Shown in pieces: positions 8,112 to 17,512 of a stretch of 64,000 bases of DNA; within the stretch, counting starts at the first letter, position 1; every line of letters begins with the position of its first letter. The DNA comes from Rugamonas fusca (GTDB lineage: Bacteria; Pseudomonadota; Gammaproteobacteria; Burkholderiales; Burkholderiaceae_D), in assembly GCF_014042365.1 (NCBI RefSeq), contig NZ_JACEZS010000002.1, forward strand, positions 186,001-250,000. The letters run 5' to 3'. Made by a program: the position numbers and the translations under genes. A model generated the notes under the pieces. It worked only from the letters and a program-made list of their open reading frames with translations. It was not told the DNA's origin and searched no databases.

Positions 8112-10510
8112 TACGCCTTACGCAGCAGGAAGTGCGACAGCGCGGGCACCAGCACCAGCGCGCCGATCATGTTGAGCGTGAACATGAAGGTGAGCAGGAT
8201 GCCCATGTCGGCCTGGAACTTGATCGGCGACCAGGCCCAGCACACCACGCCGGCGGCCAGCGTCACGCCCACCAGCGCCACCACCTTGCCGGTGAACTGC
8301 AGCGCGTGGCGGTAGGCTTCGGCCAGCGACTGGCCCTGGCGCTGCTGCACCAGTTGCACCGACACCAGGTACAGCGCGTAGTCCACGCCGATACCAACGC
8401 CGAGCGCGATCACGGGCAGCGTGGCCACTTTCACGCCCATGCCCAGCATGACCATCAGCGCCTCGCACAGGATGGAGGTGAGCACCAGCGGCAGCACGGC
8501 CACCAGCACGGCGCGCCAGCTGCGGAAGGTGACGAAGCACAGCACGATCACGGCCGCGTACACGTACAGCAGCATCTTGTGGTTGGCCTCGCGCACCACG
8601 ATGTTGGTGGCGGCCTCGATGCCGGCGCTGCCGGCGGCCAGCAGGAACTGGCGCCCGGGCGTGTTATGCGCCTGGGCGAAGGCGTCGGCCGCCTGCACCA
8701 CGCGCTCCAGCGTTTCGGCCTTGTGGTCGGCCAGGTAGGCGATCACGGGCATCAGCGAGCAGCCACGGTCGAACAGGTCAGGATTGTTGACGGAAGCCTG
8801 CTGGGCGCCGTAATTGAGCACGTCCTGGTTGCGCGAGATGGTCAGCCATTTAGGGCTGCCCTCGGAGGTGCCGGCCGTGACCTGGCGCACGGCGTCGGCC
8901 AGCGACACGGTGGTCTGCACGCCCGGCACCTGCTGCAAGGCCCAGGCCAGGCGATCCGCCTCGATCAGGGTTTCGTATTTGAGGCAGCCTTCTGGCGCGG
9001 TCTTGATCATCACCGCGAACTGGTCGGACGACAGCGAATAGTTGGCCGTGATGTAGGCGTTGTCGCGGTTGTAGCGCGATTCGGCGCGCAGCTCGGGCGC
9101 ACCCGGATCGAGGTCGCCGATCTTCAGGTTGGTGCTGACGATGAAGCCGCCCACGGCCAGCGCCAGCGCGACAGCCACCGTGATGCCGGCCCAGCGCGGC
9201 TCGGTGAAATGGTCCAGCATCAGCCACAGCTTGCCCAGGCCATGGCCCGTTTCCTCGTCGTGCTCCTCGCGGATGCAGCGCCTGGCGGCAGCGGAGGAGA
9301 CACCCACATAGGACAGCAGCACGGGCAGCAGCAGCAAATTGGTGAAGATCAGCACGGCCACGCCGATGGAAGCCGTCATGGCCAGATCGCGGATCACGGG
9401 AATGTCGATCGTCATCAGCACGGCGAAGCCGACGGCGTCGGCCAAGAGCGCCGTCAGGCCGGCCAGGAACAGGCGCCGGAACGTGTAGCGGGCCGCCACC
9501 AGCAAATGCGTGCCGCGGCCCACGTCCTGCATGATGCCGTTCATTTTCTGGGCGCCGTGCGACACGCCGATGGCGAACACGAGGAACGGCACCAGGATGG
9601 AGAACGGGTCCAGCTCGAAGCCGAAGGCGGCCACCAGCCCCAGTTGCCACAGCACGGCCACCAGCGAGCAGGCCACCACCAGCACGGTGGAGCGCACGCA
9701 GCGGGTGTAGGCGAAGATCACGCCCGTGGCCACCAGCGCGGCCACGCCGAAGTACATGATGACCTTGGCCATGCCGGCCAGCAGTTCGGCGATCAGCTCC
9801 GCGAAACCGATCACGTGGATGCGCACCGGATAGGCGCCGCTTGATCGTGCCTGCACCGTCTTGTCGATGGCGTGCGCCAGCGCCGAATAGTCGATCGCCT
9901 TGCCGGTGGCCGGGTCCTTGTCCAGCAGCGGCACGAAGATCATGGTGGACTTGAAGTTATTGCCCACCAGGCTGCCCACGATGCCGGAACGGGCGATGTT
10001 GATCTTGAGCTGTTCCACGCTGCGCGGCGAGCCGTCGTACCCGTCGGGCATCACGGGCCCGCCCTGGAAGCCCTCCTCCGTCACCTCGTTCCAGCGCACG
10101 GACGGGGTCCACATGGACTTCATCCAGGCCCGGTCCACGCCCGGCGTGAGGAACAGTTCATCGTTGACCTGCTTGAGCGCTTCCAGGTAGCGCGGATCGA
10201 AAATGTCACCCTGCGGGTTCTCCACCACCACCCGCAGCGAGTTACCGAGGCCGCGCAGGGCGTCCTTGTTGTGCAGGTAGTTCTGGATGTAGGGCTGGCC
10301 CTGCGGCAGCATCTTCTCGAAGCTGGCGTTCAGGTGCAGCCGGGTTGCCGCCAGAGCGCCCAGCACCAGCGTGACGAGCGCGCACAGCACGATCATCCAC
10401 AGCCGGTTGTTGAACACCAGCCGTTCCAGCAGGTTGCCGGAGCGCTGGTCGAAATGCGCCAGATCGCGCACCACCGGCATGGTGTCGATGCCGTCGGTTG
10501 ACATGTCCAT
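8111..10510 (-). CDS. MMPL/RND-family lipid or hydrophobe transporter
   Basis: A 799-residue RND-superfamily permease of the MMPL type: one helix near residues 38-55, a large periplasmic loop (to about 235), a bundle of five helices (about 235-400), a seventh helix near 435, a second periplasmic domain, and a last bundle (about 640-790). The GVSHGAQ motif in the first bundle and the repeated two-half organisation are visible. It is about 25% shorter than HAE1 drug pumps and resembles HpnN-like and mycobacterial MmpL-like lipid exporters. It follows the YCF48 gene with a 90-base gap and is coupled to the small downstream ORF. Transport direction and substrate are not shown by the sequence. Confidence 0.85.
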   Translation of the reverse strand: MDMSTDGIDTMPVVRDLAHFDQRSGNLLERLVFNNRLWMIVLCALVTLVLGALAATRLHLNASFEKMLPQGQPYIQNYLHNKDALRGLGNSLRVVVENPQGDIFDPRYLEALKQVNDELFLTPGVDRAWMKSMWTPSVRWNEVTEEGFQGGPVMPDGYDGSPRSVEQLKINIARSGIVGSLVGNNFKSTMIFVPLLDKDPATGKAIDYSALAHAIDKTVQARSSGAYPVRIHVIGFAELIAELLAGMAKVIMYFGVAALVATGVIFAYTRCVRSTVLVVACSLVAVLWQLGLVAAFGFELDPFSILVPFLVFAIGVSHGAQKMNGIMQDVGRGTHLLVAARYTFRRLFLAGLTALLADAVGFAVLMTIDIPVIRDLAMTASIGVAVLIFTNLLLLPVLLSYVGVSSAAARRCIREEHDEETGHGLGKLWLMLDHFTEPRWAGITVAVALALAVGGFIVSTNLKIGDLDPGAPELRAESRYNRDNAYITANYSLSSDQFAVMIKTAPEGCLKYETLIEADRLAWALQQVPGVQTTVSLADAVRQVTAGTSEGSPKWLTISRNQDVLNYGAQQASVNNPDLFDRGCSLMPVIAYLADHKAETLERVVQAADAFAQAHNTPGRQFLLAAGSAGIEAATNIVVREANHKMLLYVYAAVIVLCFVTFRSWRAVLVAVLPLVLTSILCEALMVMLGMGVKVATLPVIALGVGIGVDYALYLVSVQLVQQRQGQSLAEAYRHALQFTGKVVALVGVTLAAGVVCWAWSPIKFQADMGILLTFMFTLNMIGALVLVPALSHFLLRKA

Positions 10511-10601
10511 TGTCTCGTTCCTCGTTATGTTGGTCGGCCAGGTATGCCCGGCTCTGGTCTGCTTATGGGTTTCGTGATCGGTTCGTGATCAGTCGGTGCG
10601 T

Positions 10602-11591
10602 CTACTTCGTGGCCAGTGCCTGCAAGCGCGCACCGCGCGCGCCCGCGATCAGCAACTGGCCCGGCGCGGCCACCAGTGCGGCCGACGCCGGCCCCGGCTT
10701 GACCTGGGGCTGGGCCTGGAACGTGGCGCCGCCGTCGGCGCTGCGCAGCAGCTGGCCGGACTGGCTCACCAGCAGCAGCGAACCGTCGGCCAGCGCCAGG
10801 CCGGCCGTCAAGCCGGTCTGGGTACCCGTATTGGCGCGTTCCCAGTGCTTGCCGCCGTCGGCGCTGCGCAGGGCCGTGCCGCGCAAGCCGAACACCAGCA
10901 GGCTGTCCTTGCTGCCGGTGACGCCGAAGAAGCTGCCCTGGTAAGGCGAAGGCACGGCATCGAAGCGCTCGCCGTCGGCGCCACGCTTCAGGATCAGGCC
11001 CTGTTCGCCCACGATATACAGTTCGCCGCCCACGGCGCGGATCGCGTTCAGGTGCAGCGCCTTGGGGTTGTCCAGATGGCTTTCCCAGTGCTGCCAGCTC
11101 TTGCCGCCATCGTCGCTGCGCAGCGCCAGGCCGAACGCGCCCACGGCCAGGCCGTGGCCATGTTCATCGAACCAGATGTCGAGCAGCGGCTTGTCGCCCA
11201 CCTCGGCGTCCCTGCGGCCGTCGAACTGGCGCTCCCAGGTGGCGCCCGCGTCAGCGCTGTGCAGCACCACGCCATCGTGACCCACGGCCCAGCCTTCGCG
11301 CTGCGTGGCGAACACCAGCGCCACCAGGTCGGTCGATACGGGCACGCGGGCCTGGGTCCAGTGGCCGCCCTGATCGTCCGAGTACAGCACGTGGCCGCGC
11401 TGGCCGACGGCGACAATGCGTTTGCCGGCCTGGGCCAGGCCATTGAGCAGCGCGCGTGGCGCCAGCGCGCTGGCCGTGGCGGGGGTGTCGAGCGGGTCGG
11501 CAAACGGGGCCGCCTGGGCTGGTGCCGCCATCAGCAGGCTGACTGTGGCAGCCGCCAGTGCGCCGGCGGCGGCGCGTGAAAATCGGTTCAT
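10602..11591 (-). CDS. YCF48/BNR-type beta-propeller, exported
   Basis: A 329-residue protein with an N-terminal signal peptide (about residues 1-28, ending MAAPAQAAP) followed by five or six repeats of the sialidase/BNR type such as LHSADAGATWERQ, LRSDDGGKSWQHW, LRSADGGKHWERA and LRSADGGATFQAQ. The family is named after the photosystem II assembly factor YCF48, but bacterial homologues occur next to RND permeases and DUF1302/DUF1329 genes. Probably a periplasmic adaptor between the RND permease and outer-membrane partners (inference). A GAGAGCTGG region precedes the ATG. A terminator-like hairpin with seven T lies just upstream of this gene. Confidence 0.85.
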   Translation of the reverse strand: MNRFSRAAAGALAAATVSLLMAAPAQAAPFADPLDTPATASALAPRALLNGLAQAGKRIVAVGQRGHVLYSDDQGGHWTQARVPVSTDLVALVFATQREGWAVGHDGVVLHSADAGATWERQFDGRRDAEVGDKPLLDIWFDEHGHGLAVGAFGLALRSDDGGKSWQHWESHLDNPKALHLNAIRAVGGELYIVGEQGLILKRGADGERFDAVPSPYQGSFFGVTGSKDSLLVFGLRGTALRSADGGKHWERANTGTQTGLTAGLALADGSLLLVSQSGQLLRSADGGATFQAQPQVKPGPASAALVAAPGQLLIAGARGARLQALATK

Positions 11592-11602
11592 ATCCAGCTC
11601 TC

Positions 11603-11656
11603 AAAAAAAGACTGCCAGCCCACGACGGCGCCAGGAAGTAACGCCCGCCGGCAGTC
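11603..11656 (-). terminator. Intrinsic terminator or attenuator between DUF1329 and YCF48 genes
   Basis: On the minus strand GACTGCC (11656-11650) can pair with GGCAGTC (11616-11610) across a 33-base GC-rich loop, and TTTTTTT follows at 11609-11603. It lies 74 bases after the DUF1329 stop and only 12 bases before the YCF48 start codon, so it would reduce read-through into the YCF48/RND genes. Confidence 0.6.
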
Positions 11657-11729
11657 AAACGAGAAATCGTTGCAGGTAAGGTCGCAGGTGGCCGCGCGCC
11701 AGATCTGGCGCCGTCGGCCACCCGGAGGA

Positions 11730-13082
11730 TCAGCGCACGCCGGCGCCGGCCAGCGCTTCAGGCGACCACTGGGTCGGCTTCAGCGCGTCGATGTACTTCA
11801 GGCCACCGTACGGGCCGGACATGCCGGTCAGGTTGTAGGCGCCGCTGACGAAGTCGTAGATCACGTGGTTGCCCGTGTAGGTCGCTTGCGCGTCGTAGGC
11901 GTAGATCAGGTGATCGAACGAGGAGCGGTACAACTGGCCGCGCGCGTCGTACTGGTCCGACGCCAGCGCCACCCAGCTGTCCTCGTCGATGTAGAAGGTG
12001 CGCTTGCCGTAGATGTGGCGCTTGCCTGGCTTGAGCGTCGCTTCCACCACCCACACGCGGTGCAGTTCCCAGCGCACGAAGTCCGGATTCAGGTGGTTCG
12101 GCTTGGTCACGTCGGCGGCCACCTTGGCGGCGAACAGCTTGTACTCGCCGTAGGGTACGATCATCTCCTTCTTGCCGATCAGCTTGAAGTCGAAGCGGTC
12201 CAGCGCGCCGTTGAAGACCCAGGCGTCGTCGTAGGTGGAGGCGCCGGCCGAACCGGGGTTGGGCGTGTCATAGGCCACGTCCGGCGCCAGCTTCACGCGG
12301 CGCTGGCCGGGCAGGTATTGCCACACCTTGCGTGGCTGGGCCACGGGGTTGACGGCGTCGAACGCCATCAAGCCCTCGCCGGCGCGACGGGCCGGCGCCA
12401 GGTAGGTCAGCTTGGTGCGGAAGAAAACGTCGGTCTGCTTGGCCACTTCCGTGTGCTTGGGGTCCGACAGCGGGAATTCCTCGTAGATCTCGCCGGCCGT
12501 GGCCAGGCTGGGCACGCCGGACGCATCGACGTTCCACGATTCATACTTGGTGGTCAGCGCGTGGCCCTGGTAGCGCAGCAGGTGGTTCCACATCACCTCG
12601 AAGCCGGTCTTGGGAATCGGGAACGGCACGCCGGCCAGCGCATTTTCCACGCCCACGCCGCCATCGACGGCCTTGGCGTTGACGGCGTTCCTGGCCGTGT
12701 TTTCCAGCAGCGCCTTGGGCAAGGTGACGGGACGGTGGGTCGGGTACACATCGACACGGAACGTGGGGAAGCGCTTGAGCAGCTCGCGGGTGCCGGCCGT
12801 CAGCTTGTCTTCCTGGCCGGCCAGGTTCTTGCCGGTGATGACCAGGCGTGGCTTGTCTGCGCCGTATGGGTCGGGGCGGATGCCGCTGCCCTTGACGAAG
12901 CCGGCCGGCGCCGCCGTCAGGCCGCCCGTGAATTCGGGGATGGTACCGTCCTTGTTGGCGCCCTTCTCGGCGCCAACGGCCGTCAGCGTGGTGCCCAGTT
13001 GCCTGGCCTCGTCGGGCGATACGTTGGCGTGGGCGGCCGCTGCCGCCGCCAGCGCGGCGGCCATGATGGTAAGTTTGAACAT
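11730..13082 (-). CDS. DUF1329 outer-membrane-lipoprotein-sorting-like protein
   Basis: A 450-residue exported protein of the DUF1329 family, whose fold is related to the LolA/LolB lipid-binding half-barrel. A signal peptide (about residues 1-19, ending AAAHA) is followed by the family start VSPDEARQLG. The mature part is rich in conserved Trp/Tyr/Pro (WMYLPGQRRVK-like segment KVWQYLPGQRRVKLAP; family C-terminal GLKYIDALKPTQWSPEAL). An AGGAG ribosome-binding site precedes the ATG. The gene lies 21 bases after the DUF1302 gene, the typical pair. It probably ferries a hydrophobic molecule across the periplasm (inference). Confidence 0.9.
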   Translation of the reverse strand: MFKLTIMAAALAAAAAAHANVSPDEARQLGTTLTAVGAEKGANKDGTIPEFTGGLTAAPAGFVKGSGIRPDPYGADKPRLVITGKNLAGQEDKLTAGTRELLKRFPTFRVDVYPTHRPVTLPKALLENTARNAVNAKAVDGGVGVENALAGVPFPIPKTGFEVMWNHLLRYQGHALTTKYESWNVDASGVPSLATAGEIYEEFPLSDPKHTEVAKQTDVFFRTKLTYLAPARRAGEGLMAFDAVNPVAQPRKVWQYLPGQRRVKLAPDVAYDTPNPGSAGASTYDDAWVFNGALDRFDFKLIGKKEMIVPYGEYKLFAAKVAADVTKPNHLNPDFVRWELHRVWVVEATLKPGKRHIYGKRTFYIDEDSWVALASDQYDARGQLYRSSFDHLIYAYDAQATYTGNHVIYDFVSGAYNLTGMSGPYGGLKYIDALKPTQWSPEALAGAGVR

Positions 13083-13103
13083 GGTGTTGTCTCCTGTTTT
13101 TTG

Positions 13104-14921
13104 TCAGAACGTGGTCTTGAACGTGGCGGCGAGGAAGCCGCGGTCCTTCAGCAGCGCGGTGACGCCGCCGAACGACGTGATGGCGCCGCTGGCCGGGTCG
13201 GTGACCAGGGGGCCGAAGAAATTGACGTACTTGATGTCGAAGCGGTACTTCTGGCGCACGTCGAACGCCACGCCGGCCGCGTAGTTGCCGGCGCCCTTGT
13301 TGCCGCCGGCCTGCACGCTCGAATTGCCTTTCAGGCCCACCGAGTAGCTGAGCGGCGCGGACATGTCCACGCCCGGCAGCACCTGGAACCAGGTCGGGGT
13401 GAACGTCAGGGCCAGGCCGAAGTAATCACGGGTGGGCTTGTCGACGCCCGTGTAGCCGGCGCGGCCGCGGTAGAACTGCGCGCCCTGGGTGATGCCGGAC
13501 ATGCGGTTCCACACCAGTTCCGTGGCCCAGGTGGCCGAGTCGGACAACGGCGTCCTGGCCAGCGCGCCGAGCAGGTTGAACACGCCGTGGATGGTGTTGC
13601 CACGCGCCCCACTCACCTCACCCTGTTGCGGCAGGTCGGCCGCCGTCACCACCAGCGTGGGGTTGACCTTGGCGTTCAGCGCAGCCACGATGGCCGGGCT
13701 GGTCCCGGCCGGCATCAGCAGCGCCGGCGTGCTGTAGATCGGCATATCGCGGCGGTACGACAGGTCGGCGCCCACGGCGATGCCGGCCACGCTCTTGGAC
13801 AGCGAGAAGCCCAGCACGTCGATGTGGTTGGCGTACTCGAACTGGTACTGGCTGGTGGCGCCCAGCGTGGTTGGGTAGAACAGGCAGTTGTTGCCCACCA
13901 CGGCGGCACCCGGAATGGCGGCCTTGCAGACGGCCGCGCCGTTGGCGCCGAACAGGGCCGCGGGCAAGCCGGCCAGGCGCACGTTCGCCTGCGGCAGCAG
14001 GTCCGAGGTGCGGCGTACGTAGGCGCCGGCCGTGCCGTTCAGCCAATCGGGGCTCCAGCGCGCAGCCAGGCCCCAGTCGCCCGTGTTGGGCGCCTTGCTG
14101 TCCTCGCGGCGGATGGCCGGTGCGCCCAGTGGCCCCAGGAAGAACGATTCGGCCCCCTGGAAGGCGTAGTCGTAGAAGCCCAGGAAGGAACCCGATTCAG
14201 GCAGGCGGGCCGGCTTCCAGTTGAAGAAGTACTGGGCCGCGATGCCCAGTTCCGGCGTCAGCGAGGCCTGGGCCGAAATGGCCTGGCGCGGCAGGAACAG
14301 TTCCTTGGCGTCCGTGCCGGGCACCGAATAACCCTTGAGCAGGTCGATCGGCGACTGGCCGTAGTTCACACCGTGGATCGGCGACAGCAGGCTCTCGCCC
14401 CAGTACAGCGTGTGCTGGCCGAGCTTGACATTGACGGGCACGTCGGCCACGTCGAAGTTGGAGAACACGAACGCGTCCAGGATCTCGCCCGAGCCGCGGT
14501 GGTAGCGCTTGGCGTAGTCGGACATGCCCAGCGCCGCCTTGCCGTTCTCGCGGTGGTTGGAACTGGCCACGTTGGTGTTGTCGAGCTGGTCGTAGGCGCG
14601 GTCATACCAGGCCGCGGCCGACACCCGCATGCCCATCTTCTGCTGGAACACGATGTCCAGCTCCGACAGCCAGTCGATCCGCTCGGACACCAGGCCCTTG
14701 TTGAAGTTGCGGTCGCCGTCGTCATAGTTGGCCGACTTCAGGATGGCCTCTTTCTGGCCATTGACGCGCTGGCCGACATTGAGCTTGACCGTGTTATCGA
14801 AGCGGAAGGCGACATCGGGATTGCCCGTGTCCAGTTCCGCCGCGTGGGCCACGCCGATCGCGCACAAGCCCGCTGCCAGTGCTGTCCGTGCCAGTGGATG
14901 GGTGGTTTGTGCTGGTTTCAT
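13104..14921 (-). CDS. DUF1302 outer-membrane beta-barrel protein
   Basis: A 605-residue protein with a signal peptide (residues about 1-28, ending VAHA) and a long beta-rich mature part ending in Phe (ATFKTTF), the usual mark of a porin-like outer-membrane barrel. The DUF1302 signatures FRFDNTVKLNVGQRV near the start and KLGQHTLYWGESLL near residue 110 are visible. It is the first gene of the DUF1302-DUF1329-YCF48-RND set and starts after a GAGGAGC ribosome-binding site. The family is usually found with fatty-acid, steroid or other hydrophobic-compound genes; a FadL-like uptake role is likely but not proven. Confidence 0.9.
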   Translation of the reverse strand: MKPAQTTHPLARTALAAGLCAIGVAHAAELDTGNPDVAFRFDNTVKLNVGQRVNGQKEAILKSANYDDGDRNFNKGLVSERIDWLSELDIVFQQKMGMRVSAAAWYDRAYDQLDNTNVASSNHRENGKAALGMSDYAKRYHRGSGEILDAFVFSNFDVADVPVNVKLGQHTLYWGESLLSPIHGVNYGQSPIDLLKGYSVPGTDAKELFLPRQAISAQASLTPELGIAAQYFFNWKPARLPESGSFLGFYDYAFQGAESFFLGPLGAPAIRREDSKAPNTGDWGLAARWSPDWLNGTAGAYVRRTSDLLPQANVRLAGLPAALFGANGAAVCKAAIPGAAVVGNNCLFYPTTLGATSQYQFEYANHIDVLGFSLSKSVAGIAVGADLSYRRDMPIYSTPALLMPAGTSPAIVAALNAKVNPTLVVTAADLPQQGEVSGARGNTIHGVFNLLGALARTPLSDSATWATELVWNRMSGITQGAQFYRGRAGYTGVDKPTRDYFGLALTFTPTWFQVLPGVDMSAPLSYSVGLKGNSSVQAGGNKGAGNYAAGVAFDVRQKYRFDIKYVNFFGPLVTDPASGAITSFGGVTALLKDRGFLAATFKTTF

Positions 14922-15289
14922 GCTGCGCCTGCTCCTCTATTTGTTGTGATGAACGCTGCTGGTACGGTGCTGCTTGTTTGCCGCGCGGGCGGCAACGCCG
15001 TGGCTGAAGGCGGGTGCGTCAAATGGCGAGGGGGCTGGGCATGATGCTGTCTCCTCATCGTTTGCGCCCCGCTGTCCTGGCCGGGCTATGTTGTCCGGTC
15101 CGGGTCAGCGATGAGTCATCATAGGATCGAAAGCGAAAAAAACCGTTTCCATTTCACGACGTGCGCTTCGCATTTCATGACAAGGAGCGGACCTGTGGCG
15201 TGCCATGCACAGCCCCCTGCAGGCGCGTGCGCACGCCGGCCCGGCGCGCGGGCAGCTGGCATGGCAATCAAGTGGGAAGGTGAGGAAGC
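14922..15289 (-). promoter_or_regulatory. Upstream region of the DUF1302 operon
   Basis: This 370-base non-coding stretch lies between the chemoreceptor and DUF1302 genes, both on the minus strand. On the minus strand a TATGAT -10-like hexamer occurs at 15123-15118, giving a leader of about 190 bases. Upstream of it two similar 14-mers (TCATGAAATGCGAA and TCGTGAAATGGAAA, about 15180-15145) are spaced 22 bases and could be activator sites. I see no gene or RNA in the rest. Confidence 0.35.
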
Positions 15290-15311
15290 GGCGCCGCCCG
15301 ATGGCGGCGCC
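15290..15311 (-). terminator. GC-rich hairpin after the chemoreceptor gene
   Basis: A perfect 9-bp stem (GGCGCCGCC / GGCGGCGCC) with a 4-base loop starts 12 bases after the chemoreceptor stop codon. No T tract follows, so termination is only suggested by position. Confidence 0.4.
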
Positions 15312-15322
15312 CGTGTGGCCGC

Positions 15323-16945
15323 TTAAGCCTGGACTACCCGCAGCGTGCGCGCGGCCCGCCGCAGCGCCGGCGCGTCCGCCTCGGCCACGGTGGCCTCGCC
15401 GGCCTTGAGGCGGAAGATGCGCACTGAATCATTGACGTTGTCGGCCTGCTCGCACAGGGCGCCGGTGGCCGCCAGCTGCTGTTCCACCAATGCCGCGTTC
15501 TGCTGCGTCATGGCGTCGATGTGGCCCACGGCCGCGTGCACTTCGGCCATGCTGGCCTGCTGCAGCTGGGCCGCCTCGCTGATGCCGCCCAATACCGACG
15601 CGAGCTCCGTCACCGATTGCACGGCGTCGCGCATGCGGGCGCGCGCCTCGTCCGTGCGGCCGGCGCCCTGGCGCACGTGGTCGGCCGATTCAGCCACCAG
15701 TTGCCTGATCTGCTGGGTGGCGGCCGAGGTGCGCTGGGCCAGCGTGCGCACTTCCGTGGCCACCACGGCGAAACCGCGCCCGGCCGGGCCGGCACGGGCC
15801 GCCTCCACGGCCGCGTTCAGCGCCAGCAGGTTGGTCTGGAAGGCCACCGATTCGATCAGGTGGATAATCTCGCCGATATGGCTGGAGGAAGCGGAGATGT
15901 CCGTCATCGCATGGGCCGCCGCATCCACCGCCTCGTCGCTGCGGCGCGCCACGGCGCCTGTCTGGCCGGCCAGGCCGGTGGCCTCGCCGACGGCTTGCGT
16001 CCCCTGGCGCACCTTGTCGTTGATGGCCGCCAGCGCGGCGGCCATCTGCTGCAGGCTGCCCGCCTGCGACTCGGTGCGGGCCGACAGGTCGGCCGTGCCG
16101 GCGGCGATATCGTGCACGCTGGCGCGCAGGTGATCGACCTCGTCGCGCACGTCGCGCACCACGGCCCGCAGGTTGACGGACATTTGCAGCAAGGCCCGCT
16201 GCAACTGGCCCACCGTGCCGCTGGCGCCCGTGCTGACCGTGTGCGCCAGGTCGCCGGCGGCCAGCTGGTTGGCGTCGCGCAGCACGGCGCGCAGCGGCGC
16301 CACGTTCAGGTGCCAGATGCGGGCCGTGGCCGCCACCGCCACCAGCGCGGCCCCGGCCACCTGCAGCCACAGGGGCACACTGGCCCGCCCCAGGGCCAGC
16401 AGGCCGCCCGCCGCCAGCAATTGCAGCGCCAGCATGCGGCCCCGCGTGGACGGCGTAAGCGTGCGGCGCAGCCGGCCCGCCGTGCCGCGCACCACCTGGC
16501 CATGGCGCAGCGTGATGCGCGGCCTGGCGCTGGCCGCGTCGGCCCGCATTTCGGCGTACAGCTGCTCGGCCATGGCCACGGCGGCCGGATCGGGCGCCGT
16601 GCGCACCGACAGGTAGCCGGTCACGCGCCCGCCATCCATCATGGGCGCGGCGTGCGCCAGCACCCAGTAGTGGTCGCCGTCCTTGCGGCGGTTCTTGACC
16701 AGGCCACTCCACGGCCGGCCTTCCTGCAGCGTGTCCCACAGGTCGCGGAAGGCCTCGGCCGGCATGTCCGGGTGGCGGATGATGTTGTGCGGCTGGCCGA
16801 TCAGCTCCGCGTGGGTGAAGCCGCTGATGTCCACGAAGGTCGGATTGCAGTACACGATGCGGCCCTTGGTATCGGTCACCGACACGATGGTCTGGTCGGC
16901 CGGGAAGGGGTAAGCGCGCTGGCTTACCGGGAGATTGGTGCGCAT
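15323..16945 (-). CDS. Aer-like methyl-accepting chemotaxis protein with PAS domain
   Basis: A 540-residue chemoreceptor. Residues 15-120 form a PAS domain like that of Aer ([26 protein letters not shown]), the type that binds FAD and senses redox or oxygen in Aer; two helices near 171-208 anchor it with no periplasmic ligand domain. A HAMP-like stretch and the methyl-accepting signalling domain follow, with the conserved hairpin [18 protein letters not shown]. No C-terminal NWETF-type tether is present. I chose the ATG at 16945 (AGGA about 8 bases upstream); the frame remains open upstream but without homology. It stands alone, with no che genes adjacent. Confidence 0.9.
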   Translation of the reverse strand: MRTNLPVSQRAYPFPADQTIVSVTDTKGRIVYCNPTFVDISGFTHAELIGQPHNIIRHPDMPAEAFRDLWDTLQEGRPWSGLVKNRRKDGDHYWVLAHAAPMMDGGRVTGYLSVRTAPDPAAVAMAEQLYAEMRADAASARPRITLRHGQVVRGTAGRLRRTLTPSTRGRMLALQLLAAGGLLALGRASVPLWLQVAGAALVAVAATARIWHLNVAPLRAVLRDANQLAAGDLAHTVSTGASGTVGQLQRALLQMSVNLRAVVRDVRDEVDHLRASVHDIAAGTADLSARTESQAGSLQQMAAALAAINDKVRQGTQAVGEATGLAGQTGAVARRSDEAVDAAAHAMTDISASSSHIGEIIHLIESVAFQTNLLALNAAVEAARAGPAGRGFAVVATEVRTLAQRTSAATQQIRQLVAESADHVRQGAGRTDEARARMRDAVQSVTELASVLGGISEAAQLQQASMAEVHAAVGHIDAMTQQNAALVEQQLAATGALCEQADNVNDSVRIFRLKAGEATVAEADAPALRRAARTLRVVQA

Positions 16946-17259
16946 GTTCGTCCTGATGATCGGGCCGGAACGCGGCACTGGCGGCGCTCGGTATGCGCGG
17001 CTGCACGATCGCGGCAGGCGCGGACAATGGATGGCGGCGGCGCGGGCCGGCCCGAACCGGCCGCACCGCCGGCCGCGCGGCTGTTTGCTTTGAGATGTTA
17101 TTTTCGGCGCGGCAAGTGCAGTGTCAGCCGTCAGTGGCGCGCTGTCAACGGCCACTGTGGCGTGGCGGCTACCATGTCAGCAACTGGCAAATGGCTGTCA
17201 TGGGAAGCGAAATACCCATACTTCCTTCATAGTTATTTCCAGCCACGCGGAAATAGGCA
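16946..17259. other. Intergenic stretch between chemoreceptor and palindrome
   Basis: No gene is supported here. The chemoreceptor promoter is expected in this stretch but no strong -10/-35 pair stands out. Confidence 0.4.
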
Positions 17260-17450
17260 CGACAGGCACGCCCTGCGCCATGCCAGCCCCCTGTGGCAAA
17301 GCTTCTATTTTCGCGCCGATTTTCTTCTGCTTTCTTCTGCTTTTCCCTGCTTTGGCGTTACCGGACAAAGTAGAAGAAAGCAGAGAAAAGCAGGGGCAGA
17401 AATAGAAAACAATCCACATGGAGCGCGACACGGGGTAGCCCTGCCTGGCG
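17260..17450. repeat. Large imperfect palindrome (about 190 bp)
   Basis: The left arm (about 17260-17354) and right arm (about 17366-17450) are imperfect inverted copies around an 11-base centre that includes GTTACCGG. The inner parts are pyrimidine-rich on one side (repeats of CTTCTGCTTT) and purine-rich on the other (AAAGCAGAGAAAAGCAG). The outer parts share the patterns CAGGCA, GTGG and TTCTATTT. Reading either strand from the outside inward gives very similar translations, which confirms the symmetry, but neither looks like a real protein. It may be a dispersed intergenic repeat or a MITE-like element; no transposase or clear target-site duplication is seen. Confidence 0.7.
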
Positions 17451-17512
17451 ATGCAAAAATGACCATCTTGCACAGCGCGACACCCGCCCCCACCAACTCT
17501 TGCCGCAGACGC

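Noticed and set aside
5858-9844. Two long plus-strand frames opposite the CoA ligase and RND genes
   Set aside because: Both are antisense to clearly conserved proteins and contain no recognisable domain.
11670-15044. Very long plus-strand open frame (about 1124 codons)
   Set aside because: It lies wholly antisense to the DUF1302 and DUF1329 genes, is rich in Arg/Gly/His/Gln and shows no domain; it is a by-product of high GC content.
17198-17496. Small open frames on both strands across the palindrome
   Set aside because: Their similarity to each other is explained by the inverted repeat; no ribosome-binding sites or protein family support them.
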